64,000 nt of DNA, from NCBI RefSeq assembly GCF_017352155.2, contig NZ_CP071462.1, forward strand, positions 3,410,001 to 3,474,000. The letters are read 5' to 3'. Each line of letters opens with the position of its first letter. Positions within the stretch are counted from its first letter, which is position 1. The stretch is from Haloterrigena alkaliphila (lineage in GTDB: Archaea; Halobacteriota; Halobacteria; Halobacteriales; Natrialbaceae). The notes under the pieces were generated by a model. That model ran no database searches and was not told the origin of the DNA. It saw only the letters and a list, made by a program, of their open reading frames with translations. The translations under genes and the position numbers were made by a program. Below are positions 62,629-64,000 of this stretch, in pieces.

Positions 62629-63079
62629 AGATAATACGTGAATCATGTTCGGAGAAAAACCTTCTGCATACTCCGATACGCCTTCAGTAGTCCGGAAGGC
62701 AGTTCCTTTCCTCAAATCGAGGTGGGAACAACTCGGTGCGTATTGGCTGAGAACCGATTACGCTCCGTTGAGGAACCGGCGTGCTGTGGCGCGCGCCGTC
62801 GGCCGACCGAGTGATAGCGAGGGCGGCTGACAAATTCGTGCGAGGGATGAGCGAGTGAGCCTGCGAACGAGCGAATCGGTTGGGGAGGAAGTGGCTACTC
62901 CCTGTTGCCACGATAGCAGGACAGTTTTCTTCGCCATCCACTTCTCTCGAAGCGTCGAGCCATCCGCAGACGCACTGAGCGAATCCCATAGTTATCTCAC
63001 ACACGAGGCGTCATGGCACGAGCGCGTCCAACCGTTTTGAGGGTTGCCCACGTCCGTAACCTCGAGAGGCGACAGTCGC
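62629..63079. other. Intergenic region with a dispersed repeat
   Basis: 451 bases without a gene. It holds copy C of the dispersed repeat (62786-62925). The sequence before (62640-62780) is lower in GC, and after (62926-63079) there is no recognisable signal apart from the promoter of the hydrolase. Confidence 0.6.
62786..62925 (+). repeat. Dispersed repeat, copy C
   Basis: It starts with GTGGCGCGCGC, then CGTCGGCCGACCGAGTGATA, and ends with AGCGAATCGG, TTGGGGAGG and a hairpin GTGGC (62891-62895), GCCAC (62907-62911) with an 11-base loop, then ATAGCAGGAC. It is about 140 bases, close in length to copy A. Confidence 0.75.
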
Positions 63080-63931
63080 ATGGGAACGGCACTGACGCGG
63101 CGATTCGACACCGGACAGTTCGACGGCCGAATTCCGTACGTGCGAGTCGGCACCGGCCCGAAGACGCTGCTCGTGATCCCAGGCGTCGGCGACGCGATGT
63201 TCGACGGGGAGTACGACCGCACGGACGCGGTGACGACCGCCGCGACGTTCCGGCGGTTCCTCGACGGCTACACCGTCTATCAGGTGAGTCGGCCGCGCGG
63301 GCTCGAGGATCACCAATCGATCGCGGCCATGGCCCGGGACTACGAGCACGTCCTCGCCGAGCACGTCGGCTCCGCGTCGGTGCTCGGCCTCTCGATGGGC
63401 GGCCTGATCGCACAGGAACTCGCCCGCGAGCGGCCGGATCTGGTCGATCGACTCGCCCTCGGGGTCTCCGGCTGTCGACTCGCCGGGGCGGGCCGACCGA
63501 TCGTCCGCGAACTCCACCGGCTCGCGCTCGAGGGCGAGTGGACCGAGATCCGCGCGCGCCTCTACGAGGAGATGTTCACCGGCCCGTTGGGGCGAGCGGT
63601 GCCGCTGCTCTCCCGGACCGTCGGACGAGTCCGACCGCCGAACCCGGCCGATCCTCGGGACGTGTCGATCTCGCTCGACGCCGTCCACGACTACGACGGG
63701 ACGGAGAGCCTCGCAGAAATCGAGCCCCGAACGCTCGTCATCGGCGGCACCGACGATCCCTTCTTCCCCGAGACGATCCTCCGGGAGACCCACGAGGGGC
63801 TGCCGGACTCGCAACTCGCGATGTTCACCGGGGCCCGTCACGGCGCCTTCCTCGAGCGAAAGGCGGGCTTCGACGGCTGGGTTCGACGGTTCCTCGAGGG
63901 CGAGGCCGCGGCGCGCGTTCGACAACGATAG
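63080..63931 (+). CDS. Alpha/beta hydrolase
   Basis: 283 residues with an alpha/beta hydrolase fold. The nucleophile elbow is VLGLSMGGLIAQELA (Ser), the acid is probably Asp in VIGGTDDPFFPE, and His is in ARHGAFLERKAGF. Oxyanion-like residues are in LLVIPGVGDAMFD. Substrate unknown; it could be an esterase, lipase or dienelactone-type hydrolase. The start MGTALTRRFDTG follows a GTCGC purine-poor leader; a longer start 36 bases upstream (MPTSVTSRGDS) is less likely. Confidence 0.88.
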   Translation: MGTALTRRFDTGQFDGRIPYVRVGTGPKTLLVIPGVGDAMFDGEYDRTDAVTTAATFRRFLDGYTVYQVSRPRGLEDHQSIAAMARDYEHVLAEHVGSASVLGLSMGGLIAQELARERPDLVDRLALGVSGCRLAGAGRPIVRELHRLALEGEWTEIRARLYEEMFTGPLGRAVPLLSRTVGRVRPPNPADPRDVSISLDAVHDYDGTESLAEIEPRTLVIGGTDDPFFPETILRETHEGLPDSQLAMFTGARHGAFLERKAGFDGWVRRFLEGEAAARVRQR

Positions 63932-64000
63932 CGCGTTCGGTGGCCCGGTTGCGACAGTCTACCGCAGTCGCCGCGTTCGACGTCCGCTCGCGAAACATCG

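Noticed and set aside
1-64000. tRNA and rRNA genes
   Set aside because: I looked for T-arm GGTTCGAATCC-like strings and anticodon stems. The one partial match (35077-35096, a GGTTCGAA string) has no matching acceptor or D arms. No long conserved rRNA segment is visible.

Overview
The window is high-GC chromosomal DNA from a haloarchaeon (class Halobacteria; Natrialbaceae-like is my best guess). The evidence is the very acidic predicted proteins, the many haloarchaea-restricted families (DUF7344 winged helices, HalOD1, SPW-repeat and amphi-Trp proteins, Bat-type HTH regulators), Tat-type lipoprotein leaders, start-proximal TATA boxes with short or no leaders, and archaeal markers such as XPB/Bax1, DacZ, a MoaD/SAMP-like protein and 2-oxoacid:ferredoxin oxidoreductase. 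I see no rRNA, no recognisable tRNA, no insertion sequence with a transposase and no CRISPR array.

Layout. 1-8.8 kb: the end of a histidine kinase, a response regulator with a changed phosphosite, small zinc-ribbon and membrane proteins, a Bat-like regulator, two DUF7344-type proteins, a GNAT enzyme and the YchF GTPase. 8.8-10.15 kb: an AT-rich accessory island with one cupin, a pair of imperfect direct repeats and the first copy of a dispersed repeat. 10-17 kb: GNAT, amphi-Trp, UbiA-type prenyltransferase, a ThDP enzyme, a GlcD-type FAD enzyme and an F420-type luciferase-fold oxidoreductase. 17-25 kb: more DUF7344 proteins, a quinone-reductase-type enzyme, an aminotransferase, a lipoprotein, the korAB operon and a flavin reductase-like protein. 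25-34 kb: methylmalonyl-CoA epimerase and mutase, an Lrp regulator, a HalOD1/zinc pair, an aldo-keto reductase, an exported cupredoxin-sugar dehydrogenase fusion, and a UPF0175-PIN toxin-antitoxin pair next to the mutase 3' end. 34-48 kb: a GNAT enzyme, a zinc protein, HAD phosphatase, a tungsten aldehyde oxidoreductase with a nearby MoaD/SAMP-like protein, a damaged flavoprotein, purine uptake and salvage genes, a Ca2+ antiporter, a DAO-Rieske protein, and a DJ-1 and an AhpD-like protein. 48-54 kb: the grpE-dnaK-dnaJ chaperone set. 54-64 kb: XPB and Bax1 separated by about 3.6 kb, a frameshifted DUF5806 gene, an HtrA-like lipoprotein, the DacZ cyclase, a canonical response regulator, a VOC dioxygenase-like protein, a LURP-one protein and an alpha/beta hydrolase.

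How genes work together. Mutase and epimerase belong to propionyl-CoA/methylmalonyl-CoA metabolism. KorAB and the aldehyde oxidoreductase both feed electrons to ferredoxin. The NCS2 permease and Hpt form a purine uptake and salvage pair. GrpE, DnaK and DnaJ form one refolding machine, and XPB with Bax1 a helicase-nuclease pair.

The most unusual content is non-coding. A dispersed repeat occurs three times (9854, 45954, 62786) with conserved ends and a conserved 11-nt-loop hairpin. Its middle is variable, and in one copy it holds a run of seven perfect palindromes that all have a 3-nt centre. A smaller run of the same palindrome type lies inside the coding region of a flavoprotein gene that also carries an in-frame TGA. 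A second notable structure is a degenerate duplicate of the mutase 3' end that brackets the toxin-antitoxin pair.
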